Origin: Herbidospora galbida
Lineage (GTDB): Bacteria; Actinomycetota; Actinomycetes; Streptosporangiales; Streptosporangiaceae
Assembly (NCBI RefSeq): GCF_005233835.1
Contig: NZ_SZQA01000027.1
Span: forward strand, 58,714 to 122,713
DNA length: 64,000 nucleotides
Direction of reading: 5' to 3'
Under the pieces are notes generated by a model. That model was not told where the DNA came from. It searched no databases and worked only from the letters and a program-made list of their open reading frames with translations. Below, in pieces: positions 42,378-51,034 of the stretch (the first letter of the stretch is position 1; the number at the start of each line of letters is the position of its first letter). The translations under genes and the position numbers were made by a program.

Positions 42378-42436
42378 TGTCGTCCCTTTCTGTCGGCAGT
42401 CATTGCCAACACAACGGATGGTGCTCATCTTCCCAT

Positions 42437-43372
42437 CTAGTACGCCAGATGTCCGATGACCCACGACTGGATCGTCTCGGCCACGCCGGGCTCCCGGAAC
42501 AGGGGCGAGCTGTGATAGCGACCAGGGTAGGCCCGGACCGACATGTCGATGCCGTAGACCGCCAGCGACTCGCGGAGCAGTTCGCTCTGGTAGGGCGGCA
42601 CGAACTCGCGGGCCGAGTGGACGCTGAGCATCGGCGCGTCACCGTAGGAGGCGTGGAACGGCACCTCCATGCTCGACCAGATCCGGGGGCATTTGTTGGG
42701 GCCGCAGCCACCGGCCAGGGCCACCGCCGCCTGGCGCAGCTTGCGCTGCTCGTGGGTGGCGCCGTGGCCGCCGTCGGAGTAGGCGGTCAGCGGGGAGATC
42801 ACCGGCGAGACGCCGACGACGGCCCGTAACCCGGGCTGCCCGTTGCCGTAGGTGCCGACCGAGGCCGCGATGTGGCCGCCGGCCGAGAAGCCGATGATCG
42901 CATAGCGGTTGGGGTCGAGGCCGAACTCCGAGGCCATGCGCCGGGTGGTCGCGATCGCCTCGAGGGCGTCGTCGCGCTGCGCCGGCCACCGCGCGTCGCC
43001 CGACAGCCGGTAGTTGACGTTGACCACGACGTAGCCGAGGTCGAAGTAGCTGCGGGTGACGGACTTCATGTAGGCCTTGTCGCCGCCCGACCACCAGCCG
43101 CCGTGGATCATGAACACGACCGGGCGGATGAGCTGGTCGTTGGCGCGCCAGTAGACGTCCATCCGCTGCCGCACGTGGCGGCCGTACTTCACGAGCGTCT
43201 TGCGCTCCTGAACCGGCGGCGGCGTGGCCGACGTGCTCGGCGAAGGCGAGGCGACCGGCGTCGGCGAGGCCGTGGCGGCCGGCTGCGGGCTGACGGCGTG
43301 CGCGCCCGCGCTCATCGGAGCGACGAGGACGGCGGCGAGTGCGAGAGCACCGGCGACGGCCGCTTTCTTCAA
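42437..43372 (-). CDS. Secreted alpha/beta hydrolase (esterase)
   Basis: 311 residues from TTG 43372, with GGGGAGG about 10 nt upstream. Signal peptide 1-26 and a Ser/Pro/Thr linker to about 54. The esterase core resembles the hormone-sensitive-lipase/BD-FAE type: oxyanion MIHGGWWSGGDK, nucleophile IGFSAGGH, acid and histidine toward the C-terminus (PGRYHSSPLF). Exported; the substrate is probably a short-chain or polysaccharide ester, but not determined. Confidence 0.85.
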   Translation of the reverse strand: MKKAAVAGALALAAVLVAPMSAGAHAVSPQPAATASPTPVASPSPSTSATPPPVQERKTLVKYGRHVRQRMDVYWRANDQLIRPVVFMIHGGWWSGGDKAYMKSVTRSYFDLGYVVVNVNYRLSGDARWPAQRDDALEAIATTRRMASEFGLDPNRYAIIGFSAGGHIAASVGTYGNGQPGLRAVVGVSPVISPLTAYSDGGHGATHEQRKLRQAAVALAGGCGPNKCPRIWSSMEVPFHASYGDAPMLSVHSAREFVPPYQSELLRESLAVYGIDMSVRAYPGRYHSSPLFREPGVAETIQSWVIGHLAY

Positions 43373-43521
43373 GGGTCTGAAACCTCCCCGCGCGGCCCCC
43401 GTCGTGCCCTCCGGGGACGCTCCCTCTTTGCCTTCTGCGACCCGGCTCTTGAGACGCGCTTGGCCGGGTGCTGGAAGGATGATGCCAGCAGATCACCCGC
43501 CGCGCACGTTGGAGGCCGCAT

Positions 43522-45564
43522 TTGGACGTCCTTTCGGGCCTCGATCCCGAACAGCGGGCGGTGGCCGAAACGCTGCGGGGTCCGGTGTGCGTGCTGGCCG
43601 GTGCAGGTACCGGCAAGACTCGGGCGATCACCCACAGAATCGCCCATGCCGTACGAACCGGTATCGCCGACGCGCCGAGCGTCCTCGCTGTGACGTTCAC
43701 CACCCGCGCCGCCGGAGAGCTCCGCCACCGGCTGCGCGAGCTCGGTGCGCCGGGCGTCCAGGCGCGCACCTTCCACGCCGCCGCGCTGCGCCAGCTCACC
43801 TACTTCTGGCCGCGCGTCATCGGCGGCGACCCGCCCCAGGTGGTCGAGTCGAAGCTGCCGCTGCTGGTCGAGGCGGCCCGCATGCTGCGCCGCAACCCCG
43901 ACCGCGCCGAGCTGCGCGACGTCGCCAGCGAGATCGAGTGGGCCAAGGTCACCCAGCACGCGCCCGACGACTACCCGGCCGCCGCCCTGAAGGCCCGCCG
44001 CACCCCGCCGATCCCGGCCGAAGACGTCGCCCGCCTCTTCGACCAGTACGAGAAGCTGCGCCGCGCCCGCCACCTGGTCGACTTCGAGACCATCCTCGAA
44101 CTCACCGCCGCGGTGATGACCGAGCACCGCGAGGTCGCCAACCAGATCCGGTCGCAGTACCGCTACTTCGTGGTCGACGAATACCAAGACGTCAACCCGC
44201 TCCAGAAGCTCCTGCTCGACACCTGGCTCGGCGGCCGCGACGACGTGTGCGTCGTCGGCGACCCCAACCAGACGATCTACAGCTTCACCGGCGCCAGCCC
44301 CCACTTCCTGACCGGCTTCGGCGTCGAGCACCCCAATGCGGCGGTCGTGAAGCTGGTCCGCGACTACCGCTCGACCCCCGAGGTCGTCACCCTGGCCAAC
44401 CGGGTGATGGCCCGCAGCCCCCACCGCCTGGAACTCGTCGCCCAGCGCGAGCGGGGCCCCGAACCGGTCTTCACCGAATACGACGACGAGCCCGCCGAGG
44501 CGATGGGCGTCGCGCTCCGGGTCAAGAAGCTGATGGCCGACGGCGTCCCGACCAGGGAGATCGCGGTCCTGTTCCGGGTGAACGCCCAGTCGGAGGCCTA
44601 CGAACAGGCCTTCAGCCAGGCGGGCGTCCCCTATCTGCTGCGCGGCGCGGAGCGCTTCTTCGAGCGTCCCGAGGTCCGCCAGGCCGTCGTGCTGCTGCGC
44701 GGGGCCGCGCGCTCGGCCAACGACGAGGAGCCGCTGGCGCCGGCCGTCCACGCGATCCTGGCCGGCATCGGCCTGACCCCCGAACGGCCCGGCGGCGGCG
44801 CCGCCCGCGCAAAGTGGGAGTCCCTGAACGCCATCGCCGAACTCGCGGAAGACCTGGCCGCCAAGGGCGGCGACCTGCCCGCGTTCGTCGCCGACCTCGA
44901 ACGCCGCGCCGCCGAACAGCACGCCCCGCCGGTCGAGGGCGTCACCCTGGCCTCGCTCCACGCCGCCAAGGGCCTCGAATGGGACGCCGTCTTCCTGGTC
45001 GGCCTCACCGAGGGCATGCTCCCGATCGTGTACGCCGAGACTCCCGACCAGATCGAGGAGGAACGCCGCCTTCTCTATGTGGGGATCACCCGGGCCCGCG
45101 TCCACCTCAACCTGTCGTGGGCGCTGGCCCGCTCCCCGGGCGGCCGCCGGTCGCGCCGCCCGTCGCGCTTCGTGGAGTCCCTGGCCGGCACGCCGGCGAC
45201 CCAGCCCTCCTATCCGTCCCCGCAGCCCGCCCGCCGGAGCGTCGCCGCCCCCGCGACCTGCCGGGTCTGCACCCGCACGCTGGCCACCGGCCCCGAGCAG
45301 AAGCTCGGCCGCTGCGCGACCTGCCCGGCCGAATACGACGAGGCGCTGCTGGAGGAGCTGAAGGCGTGGCGGGCCGAGGCGGCCAAAGAGGCCAAGGTGC
45401 CGAGCTACGTCGTCTTCACCGACGTCACCCTGCAGGCCATCGCCGAACGCGCTCCCGCGACCGAGGAGGCCCTCCTTGCGATAGCCGGGATCGGCCGCGT
45501 CAAACTGGAGCGATACGGTCAAGCCGTACTCTCCCTCGTCCGAAGCCGTCTGGAGGCCTCGTGA
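43522..45564 (+). CDS. uvrD2: ATP-dependent DNA helicase UvrD2
   Basis: 680 residues from TTG 43522 (MDVLSGLDPEQRAVAETL). Helicase motifs: VLAGAGTGKTRAI, VVDEYQDVNPLQ, VGDPNQTIYSFTGA, LHAAKGLEWDAVFL, YVGITRARVHL. After the motor come a tetracysteine zinc module (CRVCTRTL...CATC) and a C-terminal HRDC domain, the layout of mycobacterial UvrD2 (Rv3198c). A 3'-5' helicase for repair or replication. The stop overlaps the tesB start. Confidence 0.95.
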   Translation: MDVLSGLDPEQRAVAETLRGPVCVLAGAGTGKTRAITHRIAHAVRTGIADAPSVLAVTFTTRAAGELRHRLRELGAPGVQARTFHAAALRQLTYFWPRVIGGDPPQVVESKLPLLVEAARMLRRNPDRAELRDVASEIEWAKVTQHAPDDYPAAALKARRTPPIPAEDVARLFDQYEKLRRARHLVDFETILELTAAVMTEHREVANQIRSQYRYFVVDEYQDVNPLQKLLLDTWLGGRDDVCVVGDPNQTIYSFTGASPHFLTGFGVEHPNAAVVKLVRDYRSTPEVVTLANRVMARSPHRLELVAQRERGPEPVFTEYDDEPAEAMGVALRVKKLMADGVPTREIAVLFRVNAQSEAYEQAFSQAGVPYLLRGAERFFERPEVRQAVVLLRGAARSANDEEPLAPAVHAILAGIGLTPERPGGGAARAKWESLNAIAELAEDLAAKGGDLPAFVADLERRAAEQHAPPVEGVTLASLHAAKGLEWDAVFLVGLTEGMLPIVYAETPDQIEEERRLLYVGITRARVHLNLSWALARSPGGRRSRRPSRFVESLAGTPATQPSYPSPQPARRSVAAPATCRVCTRTLATGPEQKLGRCATCPAEYDEALLEELKAWRAEAAKEAKVPSYVVFTDVTLQAIAERAPATEEALLAIAGIGRVKLERYGQAVLSLVRSRLEAS

Positions 45565-46427
45565 ACTCCGCCCTCAAGGAGTTGCTCGACCTGCTCGACC
45601 TGGAGCAGATCGAGCTCGACATCTTCCGCGGCCGCAGTCCTGAGGAGCGCATCCAGCGGGTCTTCGGCGGCCAGGTCGCCGCCCAGGCCCTCATGGCGGC
45701 GGCCCGTACGGTCGGCGCGGAGCGTCAGGTCCACTCGCTGCACGCCTACTTCATCCGTCCGGGCGACCCGGCCGTCCCGATCGTCTACACGGTCGACCGC
45801 GTCCGCGACGGCCGCTCGTTCAGCACCCGCCGCGTGGTCGCCGTCCAGCACGGCAAGGTCATCTTCACCATGTCGGCCTCCTTCCACATCGAGGAGGAGG
45901 GCGTCCACCACCAGGCGGCGGTGATGCCCGACGTGCCGAGCCCCGAGAGCCTGGCCCCTCTGCAGGACAGACTGCGCAAGCTCATCGGCGACGACCCCGA
46001 GTGGTCGGGCTGGCTGTCGCGCCCCCGCCCGCTCGACGCCCGCTACGTCACCCCGCTGACGTGGGAGGCCAACCGCGACCCGAGCCTGATCGGCCCGGAG
46101 AACCAGGTCTGGTTCCGCTACGACGCCGACCTCCCCGACGACCCCCTGCTGCACGTCGTCCTGGCCGCCTACGCCTCCGACTACACGCTCGTCGACACGG
46201 TGCTGCTCGCCCACGGCCTGGCGTGGGGCCCGTCGAACATCTCCGGCGCCTCCCTCGACCACGCCATGTGGTTCCACCGCAGGTTCCGCGCCGACGACTG
46301 GATCCTGTACGCGCAGGAATCCCCCTGGTCCGGCGGCGCCCGCGGGCTCGCTCAGGGCCAGATGTTCACCGCCTCCGGCGAGCTGGCCGTGTCGGTCGTC
46401 CAGGAGTGCCTCATCCGGGTTGGCTGA
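45561..46427 (+). CDS. tesB: Acyl-CoA thioesterase II (TesB)
   Basis: 288 residues from GTG 45561. Double hot-dog fold with family motifs RVFGGQVAAQALMAA, HSLHAYFIRPGDP, GRSFSTRRVVAVQ, and the catalytic region ASDYTLVDTVLLAHG...SLDHAMWFHR. Hydrolyses medium- and long-chain acyl-CoA. Co-translated with uvrD2 (GTGA overlap); the pairing appears to be positional, not functional. Confidence 0.93.
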   Translation: MNSALKELLDLLDLEQIELDIFRGRSPEERIQRVFGGQVAAQALMAAARTVGAERQVHSLHAYFIRPGDPAVPIVYTVDRVRDGRSFSTRRVVAVQHGKVIFTMSASFHIEEEGVHHQAAVMPDVPSPESLAPLQDRLRKLIGDDPEWSGWLSRPRPLDARYVTPLTWEANRDPSLIGPENQVWFRYDADLPDDPLLHVVLAAYASDYTLVDTVLLAHGLAWGPSNISGASLDHAMWFHRRFRADDWILYAQESPWSGGARGLAQGQMFTASGELAVSVVQECLIRVG

Positions 46428-46455
46428 ACCCGGAAAATTTCTATGTAATCGCAGG

Positions 46456-46496
46456 TTGAAAATGTGTTGCCCACTCGGCAGGTTGCCGTTTAGGGT
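46456..46496 (+). promoter_or_regulatory. whiB7 promoter with upstream AT-rich element
   Basis: -35 TTGCCC (46467-46472) and -10 TAGGGT (46491-46496) with an 18-nt spacer. Directly upstream of the -35 lies an AT-rich stretch (TTGAAAATGTG, 46456-46466), the arrangement known to be bound by the AT-hook of WhiB7 at its own promoter. The transcript would start near 46503, giving a leader of about 400 nt. Confidence 0.6.
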
Positions 46497-46560
46497 CATG
46501 CACATGCGAGTCGGACGCTACTGTCCGGCCCCCCGAGAAAGTCACCAGGAGGTGAGCCCA

Positions 46561-46779
46561 GTGCTGAGCATCACGAAGACGACCGCCACGCCGTGGCTCG
46601 CCGCCGCACGCCCTGCCACCGATGCCGCCCGTTATGGCTCGCACGCCAAACTGCGCGTCGATGGCGCCTTCGCGCCGAACCAGCTAGTCCGGCGCATGCG
46701 TATTGAGCAGACCAGCCACACCACCACCGGTGGAGTGGGGCGTCCGCGTCCTGCCTGGAGTCGACCAGTCACAACCTGA
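46561..46779 (+). CDS. Upstream ORF in whiB7 leader
   Basis: 72 codons from GTG 46561, preceded by AGGAGGTGA at 46547-46555. The product begins MLSITKTTATPWLAAARPAT and ends in a Thr/Pro/Arg-rich stretch (RPRPAWSRPVTT). The stop codon lies 18 nt before the terminator stem. Ribosomes slowed in this frame by antibiotics would change folding of the leader; translated leaders of this kind control whiB7/wblC in other actinomycetes. A 27-codon internal frame from ATG 46696 ends at the same stop. Confidence 0.6.
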   Translation: MLSITKTTATPWLAAARPATDAARYGSHAKLRVDGAFAPNQLVRRMRIEQTSHTTTGGVGRPRPAWSRPVTT

Positions 46780-46797
46780 CCGGTCAGTCAGCCTCCA

Positions 46798-46838
46798 GGC
46801 CGCGGATCCCCACATCGGATCCGCGGCCTTCTTGTTTT
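46798..46838 (+). terminator. Attenuator upstream of whiB7
   Basis: A perfect 12-bp stem, GGCCGCGGATCC (46798-46809) with GGATCCGCGGCC (46817-46828), 7-nt loop, then TTCTTGTTTT. It is a complete intrinsic terminator placed 66 nt before the whiB7 start. GCCTGGAG (46753-46760) within the upstream ORF can pair with CTCCAGGC (46793-46800), which shares three bases with the terminator stem. This offers a competing structure, as expected for conditional termination. Confidence 0.85.
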
Positions 46839-46903
46839 CTCCGGCCCGTATCCCCCCACTGCAGAGGACAACGACCAACCCGATTCACAAAGAGGTGACG
46901 CAG

Positions 46904-47167
46904 ATGGCGGCCCCGGTCATGGACCTGATCGAAGCCGAGATCCCCTGTCGTACCGACCCCGACCTCTGGTTCGCCGAGTCTCCCGAAGACGTCGAGTTCG
47001 CGAAGGCGCTCTGCGGCGGCTGCCCCATCAGGGAGACCTGCCTGGCCCGGGCCCTCGAGCGTGAGGAGCCCTGGGGCGTCTGGGGCGGCGAGCTGATCCT
47101 GCGAGGCACCGTGGTTCCGCGCAAGCGGCCCCGTGGTCGCCCCCGCAAGACCCCGCTCCCGCTCTGA
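46904..47167 (+). CDS. whiB7: WhiB7 transcriptional activator
   Basis: 87 residues from ATG 46904 with an AGAGGTGA ribosome site. Four cluster cysteines C15, C37, C40 and C46 (CGGCPIRETC), the GVWGG turn at 58-62, and a C-terminal AT-hook (KRPRGRPRK). WhiB7/WblC binds SigA and activates intrinsic antibiotic-resistance genes together with redox genes. It lies between uvrD2/tesB and the ABC1 kinase gene, as in M. tuberculosis (Rv3197A). Expression is likely set by the promoter and attenuator upstream. Confidence 0.95.
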   Translation: MAAPVMDLIEAEIPCRTDPDLWFAESPEDVEFAKALCGGCPIRETCLARALEREEPWGVWGGELILRGTVVPRKRPRGRPRKTPLPL

Positions 47168-47219
47168 CGAACGACCGACAGACAACCCGACCCGAAGACC
47201 TGCAGAAAAGAGAAGTCCG

Positions 47220-47402
47220 ATGACCTTCCACACCTCGACCGCCCCACATCTGTTCCAGGAACTGGTAGATGAGCGAATACGAGGGCTCCAGCGGGAAGCC
47301 GCGGAGCACCGCCTCGCCAGCCGTGTGGCCAACGCGAACAAAGCCCGCAAGCGGGCCGCCCGCGCCACCGCCGCCCTCCAGGCGGCCCTGTCGAGGCTCT
47401 AA
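47220..47402 (+). CDS. Small helical basic protein downstream of whiB7
   Basis: 60 residues from ATG 47220 with an AGAAAAGAGAAG purine-rich site. Predicted nearly all helical: LFQELVDERIRGLQREAAEHRL, then ANANKARKRAARATAALQAAL, rich in Ala, Arg and Glu. It lies 52 nt after whiB7 and before the terminator at 47416-47455, so it shares the whiB7 transcript and would be induced with it. No known family. Confidence 0.65.
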   Translation: MTFHTSTAPHLFQELVDERIRGLQREAAEHRLASRVANANKARKRAARATAALQAALSRL

Positions 47403-47415
47403 CGGCCACTTGTAG

Positions 47416-47455
47416 AAAAAGGCCCGGGTGTACCACTACACACCCGGGCCTTTCT
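47416..47455. terminator. Bidirectional terminator of the whiB7 transcript
   Basis: Stem GGCCCGGGTGT (47421-47431)/ACACCCGGGCC (47440-47450), 8-nt loop, flanked by AAAAA on the left and TTTCT on the right, so it can work on both strands. Confidence 0.85.
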
Positions 47456-47568
47456 GCGTGCCCGGACCGAGCCGGACCTCCTCGTCACCCGCACGGCCTA
47501 CGACACCGTCGCCTCCCGATACGGCCAGGACATCGCTCCCCGCGCGCGCCCCCTGGCAGACTCCTCCG

Positions 47569-48099
47569 GTGAACCGTGACCAGTTCTGGGCCATGATCGA
47601 CAAGGTGCGCGCCGACCTGCCGCAGCCCGATGAGGAAGAGATCGCGACCGGCGTCACCGACCTGCTGGCGGCCATGCCACTGGCGGACATCCTGGACGCC
47701 CAGCAGCTTCTCTGGGACCTGATGGCCGAGTCCTACCGCACCGACCTGTGGGGCGCGGCCTACCTGATCAACGGCGGAGCCTCCGACGACGGCTTCGACT
47801 GCTTCCGCGGCTGGCTGATCTGCCAGGGCCGGGCAACCTACGAAGCGGTCGTGGCCGACCCCGACTCGCTCGCCGCCGTCCCCGCCGTGATCACCGCCGC
47901 CGCCGAAGGCACGGACCTGTGGGCCGAGGACATCCTCGGCGCCCCCTATGATGCCTACCACCGCCGCACCGGCCAGGACCTTCCACTGGACGCCTGGACG
48001 ATCGCCTATCCGGACCTGGAAGGGGATTGGGACTTCGAGGACTCGGAGGAGGCCTTCCGCCACCTGCCCCGCCTGGCCGAACTCCTGGAACCTCGGTGA
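47569..48099 (+). CDS. DUF4240 family protein
   Basis: 176 residues from GTG 47569. Starts MNRDQFWAMIDKVRAD and has LYLING-like AAYLINGGASDDGFDCFRGWLICQGRATYEAVV, the core of DUF4240 proteins, which are often found in actinomycetes as stand-alone or fused domains. Acidic and cytoplasmic. Function unknown. Follows the whiB7 terminator and is convergent with the ABC1 kinase gene. Confidence 0.85.
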   Translation: MNRDQFWAMIDKVRADLPQPDEEEIATGVTDLLAAMPLADILDAQQLLWDLMAESYRTDLWGAAYLINGGASDDGFDCFRGWLICQGRATYEAVVADPDSLAAVPAVITAAAEGTDLWAEDILGAPYDAYHRRTGQDLPLDAWTIAYPDLEGDWDFEDSEEAFRHLPRLAELLEPR

Positions 48100-48153
48100 G
48101 CCCGGCCTGGCTGAGGGCAGCCATCGTCCGCACGACGAGCGGTGCCACCGGGG

Positions 48154-49488
48154 TCAGGAGGCGGGCGTCGGTTTCTGGTTGTCGTCGTCGGCGAAGCCGG
48201 GGACCCAGGCGAGGACCTCGTCGCGGAAGCGGGCCGTCGTGCCGAGCTGGCACAGGACGCCCACGCCCGCCGCGTGGACCCGGTGGATCAGCACGTAGGT
48301 CGCGGGCAGGTTGAGGTGGCGGACCACGTTCGTCGGGCGGAGGTCGGTCGCGCTCGCCGCCTGGGCCTGGAGCCACTCTCGGCTGAAGCTGAACTCCTCG
48401 ACCTGGGTCGGTTCCACGTAGGGGGCCAGGAACGCCCGCAGGGCCTCGACGTCGATCTCGATGTGCGGGCGGATGAAGCCCTCGGCCCGCAGGCCTTCGA
48501 CGACCGTGTCGATGTCGCCCTGGTTGAACAGGCGCACCAGGCGGCCGAACACCGGAGGGTAGCCCTCGGGCAGGCGGTTGACCGCGCCGAAGTCGAGCAC
48601 GCCCAGACGGCCGTCGGGCAGCATGCGGAAGTTGCCGGGGTGCGGGTCGGCGTGCAGCATCCCCACGCGGGCGGGGGAGCTGAACAGGAACCGGGTCAGC
48701 AGCAGGCCGGCCCGGTCGCGCTCCTCCTGGCTTCCGTCGGTGATCACCTTCGACAGGGGGGTGCCGTCGATCCATTCGGTCACCAGGACGTGTTCGTTGG
48801 CGGCGATCACGTCGGGGACCCGGAAGTCGGGGTCGTCCTTGAAGCCGACCGCGAAGGCGTGCTGCGCCTCGGCCTCCAGGAAGTAGTCGAGCTCCTCGAC
48901 CACCCGGTCTTTCAGCTCCGCCAGCACGGCCTTGACGTCGAGGCCCGGCAGCAGCGCCCCGAACAGCTTGCCCAGCCTCGCGAGCTGGTTGAAGTCGGAG
49001 ATCAGCGCCTTGCCGGCCCCGGGATACTGGATCTTCACGGCGACCTCGCGGCCGTCGTGCCAGACCGCGCGGTGGACCTGCCCGATCGAGGCGGCGGCGG
49101 CCGGCCGGTCGTCGAAGGACAGGAAGTTCTCCCGCCAGTCGTCGCCCAGCTCTTCGGCGAGCACCCGGTGCACCGTCGCGGCGGGCAGCGGGGGCGCGGC
49201 GTCCTGAAGTTTCGTCAAAGTGGCCCGGTAGGGTCCGGCGATCTCGCTCGGCAGCGCCGCCTCGAAGATCGACAACGCCTGGCCGAGCTTCATCGCCCCG
49301 CCCTTGAGCTCACCGAGGATCTTGAAAATCTGCGCCGCAGTACGGTCCTGGATCTCCTGGGCGACGATTTCCGCGGACTTCCCGCCGATCCGTTTCCCCA
49401 GGCCGAGAGCGGTGCGCCCGGCGAACCCCAGGGGCAGGGCCGCCAGTTTCGCCGAGCGCGTCACGGCGTTGCGCGGAAGGTCACTCAC
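48154..49488 (-). CDS. ABC1/UbiB-family atypical kinase
   Basis: 444 residues from GTG 49488. Motifs of the family: KxGQ in GGAMKLGQALS, Ala-rich loop AAASIGQVHRA, lysine in VAVKIQYPG, catalytic HADPHPGNF and metal-binding LDFGAV. ABC1 proteins are atypical kinases/ATPases; the mycobacterial counterpart Rv3197 also sits beside whiB7. It overlaps the upstream ThiF-like gene by 4 nt, so the two are co-translated. Confidence 0.92.
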   Translation of the reverse strand: MSDLPRNAVTRSAKLAALPLGFAGRTALGLGKRIGGKSAEIVAQEIQDRTAAQIFKILGELKGGAMKLGQALSIFEAALPSEIAGPYRATLTKLQDAAPPLPAATVHRVLAEELGDDWRENFLSFDDRPAAAASIGQVHRAVWHDGREVAVKIQYPGAGKALISDFNQLARLGKLFGALLPGLDVKAVLAELKDRVVEELDYFLEAEAQHAFAVGFKDDPDFRVPDVIAANEHVLVTEWIDGTPLSKVITDGSQEERDRAGLLLTRFLFSSPARVGMLHADPHPGNFRMLPDGRLGVLDFGAVNRLPEGYPPVFGRLVRLFNQGDIDTVVEGLRAEGFIRPHIEIDVEALRAFLAPYVEPTQVEEFSFSREWLQAQAASATDLRPTNVVRHLNLPATYVLIHRVHAAGVGVLCQLGTTARFRDEVLAWVPGFADDDNQKPTPAS

Positions 49489-50615
49489 GCGACCATTGTT
49501 AGCCCAGCCTGGTCGTTTCGACTACAACGGCATCGGGGATGACGCGGCCAGACCCGGCGCCGCCACTGTAAATCAGGCAGGATCTCGGCCGTTCCGACGG
49601 CGTCGACCCCACGTCTGTCGAGGAATGCGAGCACCTGCCCGGCCGCCTGACCCGCGACCAGACCCGACGTGATGGTGTCGCATCCCGACTGCCCCCTGAT
49701 GGCGGCCCGGACCGACGGCCAGCCCGGATCCCGATCCCGCCGGGTCAGTTCGATGCACCCCAGGCACGGCGACTGCCCCGGCACGACCATCGGCCCGACC
49801 GCCCCGCACCCCTCGGCGCACGTGGCGAGCAGATGGGGGATGCCCAGCGTGGTCAGATCGTGGGCCAGCAGCGGATCGGGCGCTCCGACGGGCGCCAGCA
49901 CGACCAGGTCGGGCGCGGCCGCGCCGTCCATGAGACCGGCGGCGGCCCGACCCGCCCAGGCCGTGACGCTCGGCGCGACCGCGGCGGCCACCGCCACCGC
50001 GCCCTCCTCGCGGGGCTTTCCCACGTGCTCCCAGCCGAGCCCGCCGGGCACGACGTCTTCGGCCCGCGCGCCCTCGGGATCGACCACGCAGATCCGCCCG
50101 ACCCCGGCCGCCGCCAGCAGCGCGGCCACACGGGCCCCTATGCGCCCGGCACCGTAAATCCGGACATAAGACCTCTGTCTGGCCGCGAAGGCCTGCAGGC
50201 CTCCGTCCAGGGCCGGAGGAGGGGACTTCTGCCCGGAGGCGCTCTCGGGGAGTTCGTAGACGGTGGGCGGCAGCGACAGCGCCTCCAGGTCGGGCCGGAA
50301 CCGGTCGCGCTCGTCGCGGCTGAGCGTGGTCAGCGGGGCCGGCCCGGAGACGTCGTCGAGCAGCCCGCGCCCGGCGAGGAGCTCGATGATCCGGACGGCG
50401 ATCGTCTCGTCGACCCGGGAGTCGGTGATGGCCTGCGCCAGCGTCCTGGTGCCGTCGAGACTCCCCACGAAGCGCCGCCCCCGCTCGTCGAGGCCGGTCA
50501 GCAGCACGGCCCGCGCGGGGTGCAGCCCGAACTGCAGCGTCTCCTCGTCGCGCGTCGCGACTCCGACGGCGGGCTTCACCCGCGGCCGGCTGGACATACC
50601 CAAGGGTTGTGTCAT
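49485..50615 (-). CDS. ThiF-like E1-fold protein with N-terminal recognition-like domain
   Basis: 376 residues from ATG 50615. The N-terminal 110 residues (TRDEETLQFGLHPARAVLLTGL, then FVGSLDGTRTLAQAI) resemble the leader-peptide-binding/winged-helix region of RiPP (TOMM) E1-like proteins. A Rossmann domain follows with YGAGRIGARVAALL and IYVVD-like ICVVDPEG, then CLGC and CRC cysteine motifs suited to zinc. No precursor peptide, cyclodehydratase or YcaO gene is nearby, so the partner is unknown. It is the first gene of a pair with the ABC1 kinase. Function uncertain. Confidence 0.75.
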   Translation of the reverse strand: MTQPLGMSSRPRVKPAVGVATRDEETLQFGLHPARAVLLTGLDERGRRFVGSLDGTRTLAQAITDSRVDETIAVRIIELLAGRGLLDDVSGPAPLTTLSRDERDRFRPDLEALSLPPTVYELPESASGQKSPPPALDGGLQAFAARQRSYVRIYGAGRIGARVAALLAAAGVGRICVVDPEGARAEDVVPGGLGWEHVGKPREEGAVAVAAAVAPSVTAWAGRAAAGLMDGAAAPDLVVLAPVGAPDPLLAHDLTTLGIPHLLATCAEGCGAVGPMVVPGQSPCLGCIELTRRDRDPGWPSVRAAIRGQSGCDTITSGLVAGQAAGQVLAFLDRRGVDAVGTAEILPDLQWRRRVWPRHPRCRCSRNDQAGLTMVA

Positions 50616-51034
50616 GGCCCGGAAACTGTCACACCGCGCCCGCCGCCCGAGCCGCTTTCCCACTGCCTGTGGATAACCCCGCACGGCTCATCGGGCCGAG
50701 AAAGATCAATCAAGCGAAGCGCCATTGCTCAGTCGCGCATTCCGCTCTCACGGACACCCCGTCCATATGATCACTCCGGCGCCTCTGCCGCAGGTCAGGT
50801 CCACTGTGATCCGCTCCAGCAGGTTTTACTTTTACGCCGCCGCCCATATCCATTCGTTGCCCCGCAATCCCGGAAACCTGCCGCACATCGGCCTTCCCGG
50901 GCGCTCTCACCAGCCCGTCTCCGGGCGACAACTGGGGCGGGTGTTCCGGTTTAACATGCGGGAAACGTTGATTGACCAGCGGGAACGTCAGTGACCCCCT
51001 GTGGAATTCCGCGCGTGTCGAGTACCGTGCATAT
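50616..51034. other. Divergent intergenic region
   Basis: No convincing gene between the ThiF-like and YgjP-like genes. Frames in it lack codon bias. It contains an isolated TGTGGATAA (50668-50676), the complement of the E. coli DnaA box. Promoters for both flanking genes should lie here, but none can be assigned with confidence. Confidence 0.4.

Noticed and set aside
42122..42436. Possible fluoride riboswitch before the crcB operon
   Set aside because: Only 4 nt separate mycoredoxin and crcB, and the conserved crcB-motif sequences were not seen upstream of mycoredoxin either.
50668..50676. Exact DnaA-box complement TGTGGATAA
   Set aside because: Single isolated site with no cluster of boxes, no dnaA/dnaN genes and no origin features nearby.
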